Positions 43,097-52,153 of a stretch of 64,000 bases of DNA are shown in pieces. The stretch spans positions 26,796 to 90,795 of the forward strand of contig CAYGNP010000008.1 in the NCBI GenBank assembly GCA_964351365.1, read 5' to 3'. The DNA comes from UBA1672 sp964351365 (GTDB lineage: Bacteria; Pseudomonadota; Alphaproteobacteria; Micavibrionales; Micavibrionaceae). The notes under the pieces were generated by a model. The model was not told the origin of the DNA and made no database searches. It worked only from the letters and a program-made list of their open reading frames with translations. The position numbers and the translations under genes are program-made. How positions within the stretch are numbered: position 1 is the stretch's first letter; the number at the start of each line of letters is the position of its first letter.

Positions 43097-44170
43097 ATGG
43101 TAAATTTTTATGTAAAATTAATGCCTGAGCTTAAATCGGCTTTGTGTGATGTTCACCCAGATAGAAGTTGGTCGGGCCGTACAAAAATTCTTGAGAATTA
43201 TAACAGGATTTTAGAGCGTTTTGAGGGCGATTTTGTTCAATCACAGAGTGATATGTTGTATCTGTTTAATGATCAGAGTGATTTGAAAGCGCAATCTGAA
43301 AGCACGGCGCAATTAATGACCTCTTGGCGTGAGTCCGAAAGTGTTGTTTCTATTCCTGCTATGATGGCTTCAGTTTTGTCTGTTTTTGGTTTTTCTGAAA
43401 AAGATCATGAGCAGATAAAATGTATTCTAATGGCAGGTGTTCTTGCTGAGGTTCCAAACAGCCTTCCTTATCATAATGTTATGCATTTTCGTAAGGTTGT
43501 GTTTCATATGATTCGTATGATTATCGCGCATAACTATATATTCTCTGGTGGTCAGAATGTTTTAAAGGTTGGTGATGTTACGCAGCTTCTTATTGCTGCG
43601 TGTATTCATGATTTAGGGCATGATGGGGGAGGGAATATAGTTGATCGCGTGTACTATATGGGGCGCATTGAAAAGCGGTCTTTTAATCTTGCTTTGCCTT
43701 ATCTTAAGGCATGTGGTTTATCCGAGGAGTTTTTAGAAAATATTCGTATCATGTTGATTGGGACGGATGCGTCTCCCTTTGGTGATCCTTTTAGTCCGGT
43801 ATGTCAAATCCGTGCAGCCTATGAGTATCATTATGGATCGGATGAAGAGGAGGCTTCGCTTTTGTTGCGTGAGGATCTCTCAATTTTGCGTGAGCGAAGT
43901 GACTTAACCCTTTTTTGTATGATGTTGCATGAAGCGGATGTTATGAATTCGGCCGGTGTGAGCTATGAGGTAACACAGAAAGAGTCTGTTGCTATTGCTC
44001 GGGAGATAGGTACAGAAGCGTCGCCAGAAGACACATTATTGTTTTTAGAAAAAATCTGTCATAACGAGATGCAGACCCATTCAGCACAGTATCTGGCGCA
44101 GGATAATTTTGAATCTATCCGTATGCGTATTATGGATGATTATCGAAATGGCAATGTGCCGTATGGTTGA
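43097..44170 (+). CDS. HD-domain protein resembling class I cyclic nucleotide phosphodiesterases
   Basis: A 357-residue protein with a metal-dependent HD fold. The pattern PYHNVMHFRKV (HNxxH), then CIHDLGHDGGGN and, later, LHEADVMNSAG closely follows the metal-binding signature of eukaryotic-type (class I) 3',5'-cyclic nucleotide phosphodiesterases, rather than the HD-GYP type. Residues 1-105 are a helical N-terminal region of unknown fold; there is no sensor domain. Hydrolysis of cAMP or cGMP is inferred, not shown. It is a single gene, transcribed apart from its neighbours. Confidence 0.75.
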   Translation: MVNFYVKLMPELKSALCDVHPDRSWSGRTKILENYNRILERFEGDFVQSQSDMLYLFNDQSDLKAQSESTAQLMTSWRESESVVSIPAMMASVLSVFGFSEKDHEQIKCILMAGVLAEVPNSLPYHNVMHFRKVVFHMIRMIIAHNYIFSGGQNVLKVGDVTQLLIAACIHDLGHDGGGNIVDRVYYMGRIEKRSFNLALPYLKACGLSEEFLENIRIMLIGTDASPFGDPFSPVCQIRAAYEYHYGSDEEEASLLLREDLSILRERSDLTLFCMMLHEADVMNSAGVSYEVTQKESVAIAREIGTEASPEDTLLFLEKICHNEMQTHSAQYLAQDNFESIRMRIMDDYRNGNVPYG

Positions 44171-44175
44171 GGGCA

Positions 44176-45042
44176 TTAATCTTTCCAGCGGCGGTGAAGC
44201 CAAAGCCATTGTTCTGGTCGCTCTCTTATCCATGATTCTAATAAGTTGTTAGCATCGTTAATGACATCAAGGATAGGCCGCTTCTGCCCGGATTTATCGT
44301 GTGTTGGTATGGCGGGATGCGGTGTCAGGTTAAACTTGCATCCTTTTATGCGTTCAACCCGAACAGGGATTATGGGGCAATTATATTTTTGGGCAAGTTG
44401 AACGAATATTGGGTTGGTCATTGCGGGTCTGGAAAAAAACTGGGCTTCTATGCCTTCGTTATATTTTTGGTCGATTAATATTCCAAGCAGATCATTATTT
44501 TTGATTGATTGCATTATAAGTTTTCCGCTTTCGCGGGCCTTAGGGTAGCCTTTTATTTTGCCGTTTAGACTTCTGAGATGCTCAAGAAGTTTGTTTACAT
44601 AGGGATTATTCGGTGCGCGGTAGGTCAGTTTAATTGATTTATCAAATTGTGTGAGCATTGTCGGAGCGTTCATCTCCCAATTGGCAAGATGTCCACCTAT
44701 AAATACAATAGCGGTGTTTGAGTGAATATAATGAAACAATAATTCTTTATTGTTGACGTGCGCATGATTACGACTGATTTTTTCCAAGTGTGGGTATTCG
44801 GCAATAACGCGGCCCAGATTTTCCCACATTCCCCGTATGATTATATTTTGTTGTTTCTCAGTTTTTTCTGGTAAGGCATGTTGAATATTTTTCTTGGCTT
44901 TGCGGCTGGCGGCAAGTTTTGGCCCGATGGTTTTGCCGAGCCAACCGCCGATGCTGGATGCGGTTTGTGCGGGCAGGCATTTGAAAAACGTGAATGAAGC
45001 ATAAAGTAAGATTGCTTCGATAATATAGCGTAATTTTTTCAT
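44176..45042 (-). CDS. Lipid A biosynthesis acyltransferase (LpxL/HtrB-like)
   Basis: Adds a secondary acyl chain to Kdo-lipid A at the inner membrane. From ATG 45042 (MKKLRYIIEA) it has 288 residues; the frame extends further upstream, but this ATG overlaps the lpxK stop (ATGA) and gives the usual N-terminal anchor (residues 5-22). The catalytic HX4E motif is in GGHLANWEMN, with the basic RAPNNPYVNKLLEHLR segment and the C-terminal RPEQWLWLHRRWK typical of the family. It is the last gene of the waaA-lpxK unit. Confidence 0.92.
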   Translation of the reverse strand: MKKLRYIIEAILLYASFTFFKCLPAQTASSIGGWLGKTIGPKLAASRKAKKNIQHALPEKTEKQQNIIIRGMWENLGRVIAEYPHLEKISRNHAHVNNKELLFHYIHSNTAIVFIGGHLANWEMNAPTMLTQFDKSIKLTYRAPNNPYVNKLLEHLRSLNGKIKGYPKARESGKLIMQSIKNNDLLGILIDQKYNEGIEAQFFSRPAMTNPIFVQLAQKYNCPIIPVRVERIKGCKFNLTPHPAIPTHDKSGQKRPILDVINDANNLLESWIRERPEQWLWLHRRWKD

Positions 45043-46055
45043 GAATGTGGGGTGTCTTGTTTTTTGCTGTGTGACCAGAAAGCCTGGGTGAGAAAAGATT
45101 TTATTTCTTCTTCGTTTTTCCATATTAGTTTAACGGGTAGCGTGAGTATATGTTCACGATATTTCTGGGATAAGCGAACGTAGTCTTTTTCCGTCGTTAT
45201 GAGGTTGGAGTCTAATTCTTTTGCTTTTTGGAGCAGGTGCTCAATATCCCTTTCAGAGTAGGGGTGGTGGTCGGCAAAAGGATAGAAATCAGCGACTTTA
45301 ATATTATACTGCGTTAGGGTGTATAGAAATTTCTTAGGATGGCCAAGGCCTGCAAAAGCCAGGTAGGGTTTGTTTTTATCAATTTTTGTGTGGTCCTCGG
45401 CAATGATCTGAGCATTAAAGACGGGCATATCCTCAGGAATTAATTTTTTAATATTACGTTTATCTTCGCCAATAATGATGACGGCATTGGCGCGTTTGAG
45501 AGCTGTTTCCAAGGGTTCCCTGAGGGGGCCTGCGGGGAGTATTTTGTTGTTTCCCAGGCCTGTTTGTCCATCAATTACGATGAATGTAATATCTTTATGT
45601 AATGTGTTGTTCTGGAGACCGTCATCCATAATGACGCAGTCTGCGCCATGGTCAATTGCGGTGCATGCACCTTTGTAACGTTGCGGTGAAGTTACTGTGA
45701 GTGCGTATTTTGCCAAAAGAAGTGGTTCATCGCCGACGCATGATGCGTCATCATGAAGCTGAATGAGCCTTGGTTCTGTCTCTGCGCCTGCATAGCCACG
45801 GGATAGAAATGCAGGGCTCCGTGCAAGGCTTAGCTCTTTAATAAGTTTCAAAAGTGCGATGCTGGTTGGTGTTTTTCCACTTCCTCCTGCGGTTACGTTG
45901 CCGACACAGATTACAGGAATATTTACTGAGCGGGTAATCTGACGGCGCATGTTTAGGTTGTGAATGTAGCTGTATAGTATGCTAACTGGCTTCAGCAACA
46001 TTGTCTCGATCGAGGGAGTTTCTTGGTACCAGAATGATGGCGTTCTAATGGGCAT
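45039..46055 (-). CDS. lpxK: Tetraacyldisaccharide 4'-kinase LpxK
   Basis: Phosphorylates the 4' position of the lipid A precursor at the inner membrane. The 338 residues show an N-terminal membrane-associated helix, the P-loop GNVTAGGSGKTPTSIALL, RPAFLSRGYAG-type segment (SPAFLSRGYAGAET), VIMDDGLQN and the C-terminal TEKDYVRLS motif. It begins 6 bases after waaA and overlaps the acyltransferase gene by 4 bases, so these lipid A genes are an operon. Confidence 0.96.
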   Translation of the reverse strand: MPIRTPSFWYQETPSIETMLLKPVSILYSYIHNLNMRRQITRSVNIPVICVGNVTAGGSGKTPTSIALLKLIKELSLARSPAFLSRGYAGAETEPRLIQLHDDASCVGDEPLLLAKYALTVTSPQRYKGACTAIDHGADCVIMDDGLQNNTLHKDITFIVIDGQTGLGNNKILPAGPLREPLETALKRANAVIIIGEDKRNIKKLIPEDMPVFNAQIIAEDHTKIDKNKPYLAFAGLGHPKKFLYTLTQYNIKVADFYPFADHHPYSERDIEHLLQKAKELDSNLITTEKDYVRLSQKYREHILTLPVKLIWKNEEEIKSFLTQAFWSHSKKQDTPHS

Positions 46056-46061
46056 TTTCTT

Positions 46062-47336
46062 CTATTGTATTTTATTGATCATGGGCGTGAGGTTTGCCAT
46101 GACTTTATCTATGACAGATGTTTTTTGTTTTGCAAAGGTGCACGCTTTTTCCTGATATTTTTTTATCAGGTTTGGATCGTCAAGCAGTTCGTAGATTTTT
46201 TGTTTTAAATCTTCTGTTGTTTCAAGTTTTATAGCGGCGTTTTGCGCGTTTAGGCTATCAAAAATCTCCTGTAGGTTTTGGACGTTGGGGCCATGCAGGA
46301 TAGCACAGTTCAGTTGTGCTGCCTCTATTGGGTTATGGCCGCCACCGCCATCATTACTGAAGGTTCGTCCAATAAATGCAATTGGACTTAGGGCATAAAA
46401 GAGGCCAAGCTCGCCAAGGGTGTCTGCAATGTAGATGTCGTCCAGAGCTTCTGGACATGCGCTGTCTTTATTGCGAAATTTTATGTTGACGTTAAACGGC
46501 ATAAGGTCTTTTGCAATATTTTCTCGGCGCTCTGGATGCCGGGGAACAATTATTGTCAAAAGCTCAGGAAAATTTAGCTTGAGTGATTTATGAATGCTAC
46601 AGGCGAGCTTTTCTTCGCCTTCATGCGTGCTAGCGTAAAGACATATAAGGCGATTATGTGTGGCATTTTTAAGCAATTCATATTCGTTTTGGTTATACGA
46701 TAGCGGTGCTGCGCTATATTTAATATTATCTGTTACAATAATATTTTTTGCTCCAAGAGCCCGATAATTATTTTTATCTTTTTCAGTTTGGCAGAGGATT
46801 TCATTGAATGTTGAGAGTATTTGTGCGGGCAGGAATGGTAGGCGGTTCCATACTCTGAAAGAGCGTTCTGACATGTGAGCATTTATTAAGATTGCTGGTA
46901 TATTTCGTTTTTTTATTTCGTAGAGCATATTTGGCCAGAGTTCAGACTCCATCCAAAGTGCGGCGTCCGGCTGCCAGTGCTCTAGGAACTTTTGAACCCA
47001 GAGTGGGTGATCGAATGGGTAAAACTGGTGTAAGGCTTTTGGGGGGAGTTTATTTTCCATGAGTTGCGCGGATGTGAGCGTGCCGGTTGTAATAAGAATA
47101 TGCATATCGTCATAATTTTTTAGGAGCATATTAATAAGAATAAGGGCGGATTGTGACTCGCCGACGCTGGCGCCGTGAATCCAAATGAGTTTGCCCTCGG
47201 GCCTTATTTTGTCAGTAATCCCTTTTTTTTCATTGAGACGTTTCGGATGCTCTTTTCCGCGCGCGCGGCGTTTTTTTATAATTATATTGAGTGGGCAAGC
47301 GCTAAGGTATGTTAATGCTCTGTAGGCATAGTACAT
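46062..47336 (-). CDS. waaA: 3-deoxy-D-manno-octulosonic acid (Kdo) transferase
   Basis: Adds Kdo to lipid IVA, beginning the inner core of LPS. The 424-residue GT-B fold protein has WIHGASVGESQSA near the N-terminus, the ALWMESELWPNML acidic loop, ASTHEGEE and VPRHPERRENIA segments, and GGGGHNPIEAAQLNC in the nucleotide-sugar domain. An N-terminal hydrophobic stretch anchors it to the inner membrane. It follows the two tandem secreted-protein genes by 22 bases, so these may be co-transcribed with the lipid A genes. Confidence 0.95.
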   Translation of the reverse strand: MYYAYRALTYLSACPLNIIIKKRRARGKEHPKRLNEKKGITDKIRPEGKLIWIHGASVGESQSALILINMLLKNYDDMHILITTGTLTSAQLMENKLPPKALHQFYPFDHPLWVQKFLEHWQPDAALWMESELWPNMLYEIKKRNIPAILINAHMSERSFRVWNRLPFLPAQILSTFNEILCQTEKDKNNYRALGAKNIIVTDNIKYSAAPLSYNQNEYELLKNATHNRLICLYASTHEGEEKLACSIHKSLKLNFPELLTIIVPRHPERRENIAKDLMPFNVNIKFRNKDSACPEALDDIYIADTLGELGLFYALSPIAFIGRTFSNDGGGGHNPIEAAQLNCAILHGPNVQNLQEIFDSLNAQNAAIKLETTEDLKQKIYELLDDPNLIKKYQEKACTFAKQKTSVIDKVMANLTPMINKIQ

Positions 47337-47358
47337 GTGGGAACTTCATTTTCTATTA

Positions 47359-48294
47359 TCAGCGCCCGTAGCACCCTGCGGCTGCTGTAGAACCGCCACT
47401 GGTTAATTGGCCGCCAGGGTGGTAACGACATGCCGCTTGAAGGCAGACATGCTCATCGTATGTTGATGGTGATGTTCCTGAGCGCGTAATTCTTACACCA
47501 GTTGGTATTGGCGGTGAACCAGTACAAGCACAATTTCCACCGCTACAATTTTGCGGCCGTGTTAGGTTAAAATATGTCTGCACTGGATCATTTGTCCAAG
47601 GGCCTGACATTAAGGCTGTTGTTAAATTTGTGTTCCAACTTGCTAGAGGTGATGTACAGGCCAAGGGCAGCCTTCTTTTGTCTATTGGATCTGTTGCGTA
47701 TTCCTGAAGCGTGAAGAAACCGTCGGTTGCCGCGTTCTGAGCAAAATTAATACATTTGGCGGCCTGCCATACCCGGCGCATAATATCACAGCTGTAGTTC
47801 GGGCCGTTTAATATTGATCTTGGTTCCGAGGACAGACCAGCGCCCGAAGGGTGTCCGCCTAAAAGGTTGTAGCTTCCCAAGCTAGCGCCTTTGCTTCCGA
47901 AGTTATTATTGATGTATGTTTCCAAAGAGGTACCAACAAGATTTTGTAGCGCCTGGTCCATACTATTTGTTCCCAAAGGTGTACCAAAGTTTGATGTTTC
48001 GCTCAAGAGCTCGTCGGCGTGATCTGCCAGTTCGCGAACAAGTCGGTCGAAGCATGTATATTCAAATACGCTGTCAGGTTTTAGGATTAAATTCTGATTC
48101 TGCGTAATTTCCCTTTGAGCCTCTAGCCAAGCCCTGGCTGAGAGGGATTGATAATAAAGTGAATCGCAAGGTGAGTCTGCAATTGCGCTCACGGCAGAGG
48201 CTTTATGTGTTGGCATAACAAGGATTAAAATCAACAAAAAAGTTCCAAGCAACGCTCGATACTTAGGGAAAATCTTTATGTTTAATTGTTTCAT
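47359..48294 (-). CDS. Secreted Cys-containing protein, paralog of the upstream gene
   Basis: Unrecognised protein of 311 residues with a signal peptide (about 14-34, cleavage near KASA). Conserved parts shared with its neighbour (48375-49733) are KPDSVFEYTCFD, a TYINNNF segment, YSCDIMRRVWQAAKCINF, LPLAC, PIPTGV and a final EHVCLQAACRYHPGG. These shared, Cys-centred motifs suggest a disulfide-bonded periplasmic or surface fold. It lies 22 bases upstream of waaA on the same strand. A part in envelope biogenesis or an exported complex is only suggested by position. Confidence 0.8.
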   Translation of the reverse strand: MKQLNIKIFPKYRALLGTFLLILILVMPTHKASAVSAIADSPCDSLYYQSLSARAWLEAQREITQNQNLILKPDSVFEYTCFDRLVRELADHADELLSETSNFGTPLGTNSMDQALQNLVGTSLETYINNNFGSKGASLGSYNLLGGHPSGAGLSSEPRSILNGPNYSCDIMRRVWQAAKCINFAQNAATDGFFTLQEYATDPIDKRRLPLACTSPLASWNTNLTTALMSGPWTNDPVQTYFNLTRPQNCSGGNCACTGSPPIPTGVRITRSGTSPSTYDEHVCLQAACRYHPGGQLTSGGSTAAAGCYGR

Positions 48295-48374
48295 TTACCA
48301 TCCTTTTAATTTCATAATTTATACTACACAATTTTTACAGTTTTAAGCAAATACCATCTTAAATTCCCTCATTC

Positions 48375-49733
48375 TTAATAGGGGACACAAACGCCTGTGA
48401 GTGTTGTTCCAAGGCCTGGAATAATCGAGTCTGGGCTAGGCACTGCATCATTCTCTAAGTATGGAATTTGAACTCCCTGAAAATAACATCCCGGGTTAGG
48501 GCATATATGATCATAGCTTATGAACAGTTCCCTGTTTATTTCATGTAGTCCTCCGGGACCGCTGCCGGAAGATGCAAAGCCCGAGCTGGATTGTGCGGAG
48601 TCAATTCTATATGTGAATACAGGCACGCCTGTAGGGATAGGAAGTGCGCACGTGAATATTCCAGCAACATTACCTGTGCCCGGAATATATGTACGAAGAT
48701 CTGAGAAGGTTCCAACTCCGCGTGTTAGTTCATCATAGGCCTCTGCGCTGTCAATTTTGGAATATGCATTTGGTTTACTGCTATCTTGGTCACAGTTACT
48801 GGCGAGGCGAAGAAGGTCGTTATATAGGCCAGTCGCTGTGCCTGTCACCGCGGTAGAGGCGGGTACAGGGCAAGGATCGTCCAATAAATCCGTAGGGTCG
48901 GCCATAAATGGCTGAGCGTTTTCAACTTTATTTCCGGCCGCACCGGCCTCAATGGAGTCATCCGATCTATTTGGGGAGCATGCAGCAGGTATTGTACGTG
49001 GGTCGGCGGCGACAAGATCTGCGAAAGTTCTGAATCGATCATCTTCACCGAAGTCAATACATTGGGCAATATCCCATACAACGCCCATATGAGCACAGTT
49101 ATAGGCGCTTCCGGCACTCAGGCTCCCGATATTGTTGTTAACAGTGGTCGCCTCGCCCAAAAATGTATGGCTAAAGTTTGCATTAATATAGCTAGTGAGT
49201 TGAGGCACTATCAGAATATTTAGAGCGTTATCAATTGCTAAGTTTGGACCAACGGCATTGATTGTTTCTCTGTACGCGCTTGAACAAGTTGGAGGAGCGC
49301 CTAAAGTAACAGGCGTGTCTGCTGTTGATAGACAGATGTTTCTGTTTTGATAATTTGTTGTTTCAGTAAAGCTACCTGCGCTGTTTGCTGCAATATTCAA
49401 AAATTGATCGAAGCACGTGTACTCCAAGACACTGTCTGGTTTGTGGATGAGTTGCTGAGCCATAATAACTTCTCTGCTCGCGCCCATATAGGCGTTTGCA
49501 ATTATTTGATTCATGAAGTTTCCGTCACAAGTGCTGTCTGTGGGGGGGATTGTGCCTGCCTTTAATGCGTTTAAGCTGTTATCAGTTCCGGCATTTGGAT
49601 TATCGTAAATATTATAAGTCGTACAAGGAATGCCAGGCGAGCAGGCAGCGTAAGAAGTGCTCGTGCAAAGCATAAACAAGCATAATAATGCAAACATATG
49701 ACTGAATTTAAGTAAAAAATACTCTTTTAGCAC
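48375..49733 (-). CDS. Secreted Cys-containing protein, longer paralog
   Basis: Unrecognised protein of 452 residues with a signal peptide (about 12-29, cleavage after SYAA). It shares ordered motifs with the next gene downstream: KPDSVLEYTCFD, a SYINANF segment, YNCAHMGVVWDIAQCIDF, IPAAC, PIPTGV and DHICPNPGCYF. Compared with that protein it has insertions in the middle and before the C-terminal part, where Asp/Pro-rich stretches occur. The 80-base spacer between the two genes has no terminator that I can see. Two tandem copies point to gene duplication. Confidence 0.8.
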   Translation of the reverse strand: MLKEYFLLKFSHMFALLCLFMLCTSTSYAACSPGIPCTTYNIYDNPNAGTDNSLNALKAGTIPPTDSTCDGNFMNQIIANAYMGASREVIMAQQLIHKPDSVLEYTCFDQFLNIAANSAGSFTETTNYQNRNICLSTADTPVTLGAPPTCSSAYRETINAVGPNLAIDNALNILIVPQLTSYINANFSHTFLGEATTVNNNIGSLSAGSAYNCAHMGVVWDIAQCIDFGEDDRFRTFADLVAADPRTIPAACSPNRSDDSIEAGAAGNKVENAQPFMADPTDLLDDPCPVPASTAVTGTATGLYNDLLRLASNCDQDSSKPNAYSKIDSAEAYDELTRGVGTFSDLRTYIPGTGNVAGIFTCALPIPTGVPVFTYRIDSAQSSSGFASSGSGPGGLHEINRELFISYDHICPNPGCYFQGVQIPYLENDAVPSPDSIIPGLGTTLTGVCVPY

Positions 49734-49742
49734 AATTACACA

Positions 49743-50225
49743 TTATTCCTTAAAGTCTTCTGACTGTTTGAGTATATACATTTTATCTATCGGCGACCAC
49801 ACATATATGTCAAAATCATTGCTATTAATATTGTCTTTAAAGGCTAAAATATCAGAAATACCATATGATTTTGTATTTGCGACGATTAGATTCTTTGCCC
49901 TTATTGTGGATAATTGTACTATTTTACCGCGTTTTTCGGCAAGAATTAAATGCGAGCATGGTTCTCCAGCTATTGTGCATGTTTTCCTTTTTGCAATAAA
50001 CTCGTCTATGCCATCTTCGTTTAGGTCAATTGCTGCAATATCATATACAGATATGTTTGCGCCAAATATTTCTTCAAAGTATTGATTTATAATATATTTT
50101 GCTGATGGGCTAAGGGGGGCGTTATACTTTAAAGGGGAAGATGCATGTGGGATGCTGACACTATTCAAGATTGTAAATAAAACTAACATACATACAATAA
50201 AAATTCTTCCTGTGTTCACAGTCAT
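49743..50225 (-). CDS. Secreted hypothetical protein with an EF-hand-like motif
   Basis: Unrecognised protein of 160 residues with a signal peptide (about 8-28, ending SIPHAS). The segment AIDLNEDGIDEFIAKRK resembles the calcium-loop motif (DxNxDGxDE) seen in EF-hand and FG-GAP/VCBS-type repeats. A CTIAGEPCSH pair could form a disulfide. It ends 9 bases upstream of the longer tandem Cys-containing protein gene on the same strand and may belong to the same transcription unit. Confidence 0.7.
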   Translation of the reverse strand: MTVNTGRIFIVCMLVLFTILNSVSIPHASSPLKYNAPLSPSAKYIINQYFEEIFGANISVYDIAAIDLNEDGIDEFIAKRKTCTIAGEPCSHLILAEKRGKIVQLSTIRAKNLIVANTKSYGISDILAFKDNINSNDFDIYVWSPIDKMYILKQSEDFKE

Positions 50226-50243
50226 CCTCTGGGGTAAAAATGA

Positions 50244-50468
50244 TTAAGGATTTTCTGATAAATCGATGTCAAGTATGGACATGTTAAAATCAAAGGAAAT
50301 CTCACCTTCATCTTCGAGTTTGTAGATAATTCCAATATGTTCGCCGTTCATCATGACCTCTATTGAATCATCAACGCGGTCACGTTTTTTTACGGTCAGG
50401 CCAGAGCATTTGAAGATGCGCTCTAAATAAGATTTTAGTTGTGACATTTCGTCAGGTGTAATGTTCAT
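50244..50468 (-). CDS. DUF3126 family protein
   Basis: Small cytoplasmic protein of 74 residues of a family largely confined to alphaproteobacteria. It shows the typical length and pattern: TPDEMSQLKSYLERIF, then KKRDRVDDSIEVMMNGEHIG, then DFNMSILDIDL at the C-terminus. Function of the family is unknown. It lies between the PlsC-like gene and a secreted-protein gene, all on the minus strand. Confidence 0.88.
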   Translation of the reverse strand: MNITPDEMSQLKSYLERIFKCSGLTVKKRDRVDDSIEVMMNGEHIGIIYKLEDEGEISFDFNMSILDIDLSENP

Positions 50469-50479
50469 TTTGTGAATCC

Positions 50480-51253
50480 TTACGTTTCTTTTCCTAGTCC
50501 ATTGGATACGGCGTTATGGCAGTGTTTGGCAAGTGTTTTTCGATCTGAACATTCATTTGCCTTAATTGGGGGGTGAAAGGTGAGGGTTATACTAGTCCCT
50601 CTTGTTTGTGCAAAACGCCATAAATGAGGGAGCAGGGGTGTGTCCATGTTGATATGCCAGGCGTAAATATCGCGTTCATTTTGGTTTTCAGGGGTTTGGC
50701 CATTTATTTTAGTGAGGGTGAGTGTTATCGGCTGAATCATTAAATTTTTTGCATTATCCTGAAAGGCAATCGAGAATAAGCTTGATTTGAAGGGAAGGAC
50801 TTGTGTTCCCTCGCTGGATGTTCCTTCGGGGAATAGAATGAAGTTCTTACCCTCGTCCAGCATTTTATTCAGGGCGGCCTTTTCTGTTGCGGCGTCCTCG
50901 CGGTTTCTGCTTATGAACAAGGTTTGTTGAAGGCGGGCAAGAAACCCGAAAACTGGCCATGAGGCAACGTCTTTTTTTGCAATAAATGATCCGCTTATAA
51001 TGCTTCCAATGGCTGGAATATCCAGATAGGAGATGTGGTTGCAGACATACATGGTTTGTCTGTTTTTGCTTGGTATCCCTATTGTGATTACGCTGATGTT
51101 CATCACCATGCAGGTTGCTTTTTGAAGCAGGCGAGGAATAATGTAGGCATATTTGCCTTTGTGAAAAAGTAATATAAGGGGTTGTGTTAAGGTTGCGCAG
51201 AAGCAAATGAGCGCGAATAAGAATAATTTCCACAGGGCGATTAGCGCTCGCAT
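50480..51253 (-). CDS. 1-acylglycerol-3-phosphate acyltransferase-like (OlsA/PlsC type)
   Basis: O-acyltransferase of the PlsC family at the inner membrane. From ATG 51253 it has 257 residues; the frame opens further upstream, but this start follows the olsB-like stop by one base. The catalytic HX4D motif is in CNHISYLDIP and the second motif in LFPEGTSSEG. Because it directly follows an OlsB-type N-acyltransferase gene, the most likely role is the second step of ornithine lipid synthesis (OlsA); a plain phosphatidate-synthesis role (PlsC) is also possible. Confidence 0.88.
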   Translation of the reverse strand: MRALIALWKLFLFALICFCATLTQPLILLFHKGKYAYIIPRLLQKATCMVMNISVITIGIPSKNRQTMYVCNHISYLDIPAIGSIISGSFIAKKDVASWPVFGFLARLQQTLFISRNREDAATEKAALNKMLDEGKNFILFPEGTSSEGTQVLPFKSSLFSIAFQDNAKNLMIQPITLTLTKINGQTPENQNERDIYAWHINMDTPLLPHLWRFAQTRGTSITLTFHPPIKANECSDRKTLAKHCHNAVSNGLGKET

Positions 51254-51254
51254 T

Positions 51255-52079
51255 TTATGGCTTGCCGGGCATGGTTTTCTGGATTTTGCGCTCATAATAT
51301 TTACGGTAGCGCTCTGTCATCAGGCTGGTTTGGACGACGATGCAGACATCAATCGTGTTAAATTGTTTATCGATAACCGCGCCATCACCAATTGTTGCGC
51401 CCAGGCGCAAATAGCCCTTTATCAGAGGGGGGAGTGCAGCAAACGTGCGGCGCTCGTCAATGTCTTCCTTCGGTATGATATTCATATTCACATAACGATT
51501 GGAAAGGGCAATTGGCATGATATTTTGTTTGGTTGAGTGGAAATGATGCAGATAAGAAAGTTGATCGGCAATAACACTGACATCCGTACCATTGAAACTG
51601 GCGCAACCAAAGAGCAAATCGACATTATGGTTGGTGATATAGTCTGCAATACCTTGCCATAGTAGATTTAAGATTGGCTTTGTTCTGTATGGGGCGATAA
51701 CGCAGGAGCGCCCTAGTTCCAGAAGGGCTTGTCCGCTATTTTCCAGTCGGGAGAGATCGTACTCGTCGCTAGAATAGAAGTGGCCGTGCTGTTTGGCGAC
51801 ATTCTGGCGCAAAAGTCTGTAGGTTCCAACGATTTTTTCCTCTCCATTATCATCGGCTGCCAGGACAATGAGATGGTCTGTTATTGCATCAAAATCGTCA
51901 AAATCGCGGCGTTGTTTTAGAACTTCTGGGCTCGGCTTAGCGCCGTATTCTTCGTAGAATACATTGTAACGCAGTTTCTGAGCCTGTTCTATTTCCTCAT
52001 TATTCTGCGCAAGGCGAACATATGCACCCGTTGGAAGCGGCGGAGTGTCTTCGGCGGTTATGTCTGGAATGTCGCCCAT
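51255..52079 (-). CDS. OlsB-like ornithine-acyl-ACP N-acyltransferase
   Basis: GNAT-superfamily acyltransferase of 274 residues that would add 3-hydroxyacyl from ACP to ornithine, giving lyso-ornithine lipid. Visible features: an opening QAQKLRYNVFYEEYGAKPS (shared with OlsB and acyl-homoserine lactone synthases), VGTYRLLRQ, the LELGRSCVIAPYR strand-loop and a FGCASFNGTD segment. It is followed by a PlsC/OlsA-like gene, as in the rhizobial olsBA arrangement. I am fairly sure of the family, less sure of the substrate. Confidence 0.85.
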   Translation of the reverse strand: MGDIPDITAEDTPPLPTGAYVRLAQNNEEIEQAQKLRYNVFYEEYGAKPSPEVLKQRRDFDDFDAITDHLIVLAADDNGEEKIVGTYRLLRQNVAKQHGHFYSSDEYDLSRLENSGQALLELGRSCVIAPYRTKPILNLLWQGIADYITNHNVDLLFGCASFNGTDVSVIADQLSYLHHFHSTKQNIMPIALSNRYVNMNIIPKEDIDERRTFAALPPLIKGYLRLGATIGDGAVIDKQFNTIDVCIVVQTSLMTERYRKYYERKIQKTMPGKP

Positions 52080-52153
52080 TTTGCTTCTGCTGAGTTTTAT
52101 TTTTGAACAAGACGCTATCCTATAGCCTCAGGATTTTGGGTCAAGCGTATTTG

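Noticed and set aside
42969..43103. 44-codon plus-strand frame ahead of the phosphodiesterase-like gene
   Set aside because: No good ribosome binding site and low-complexity composition; it could be a leader peptide but nothing supports this.
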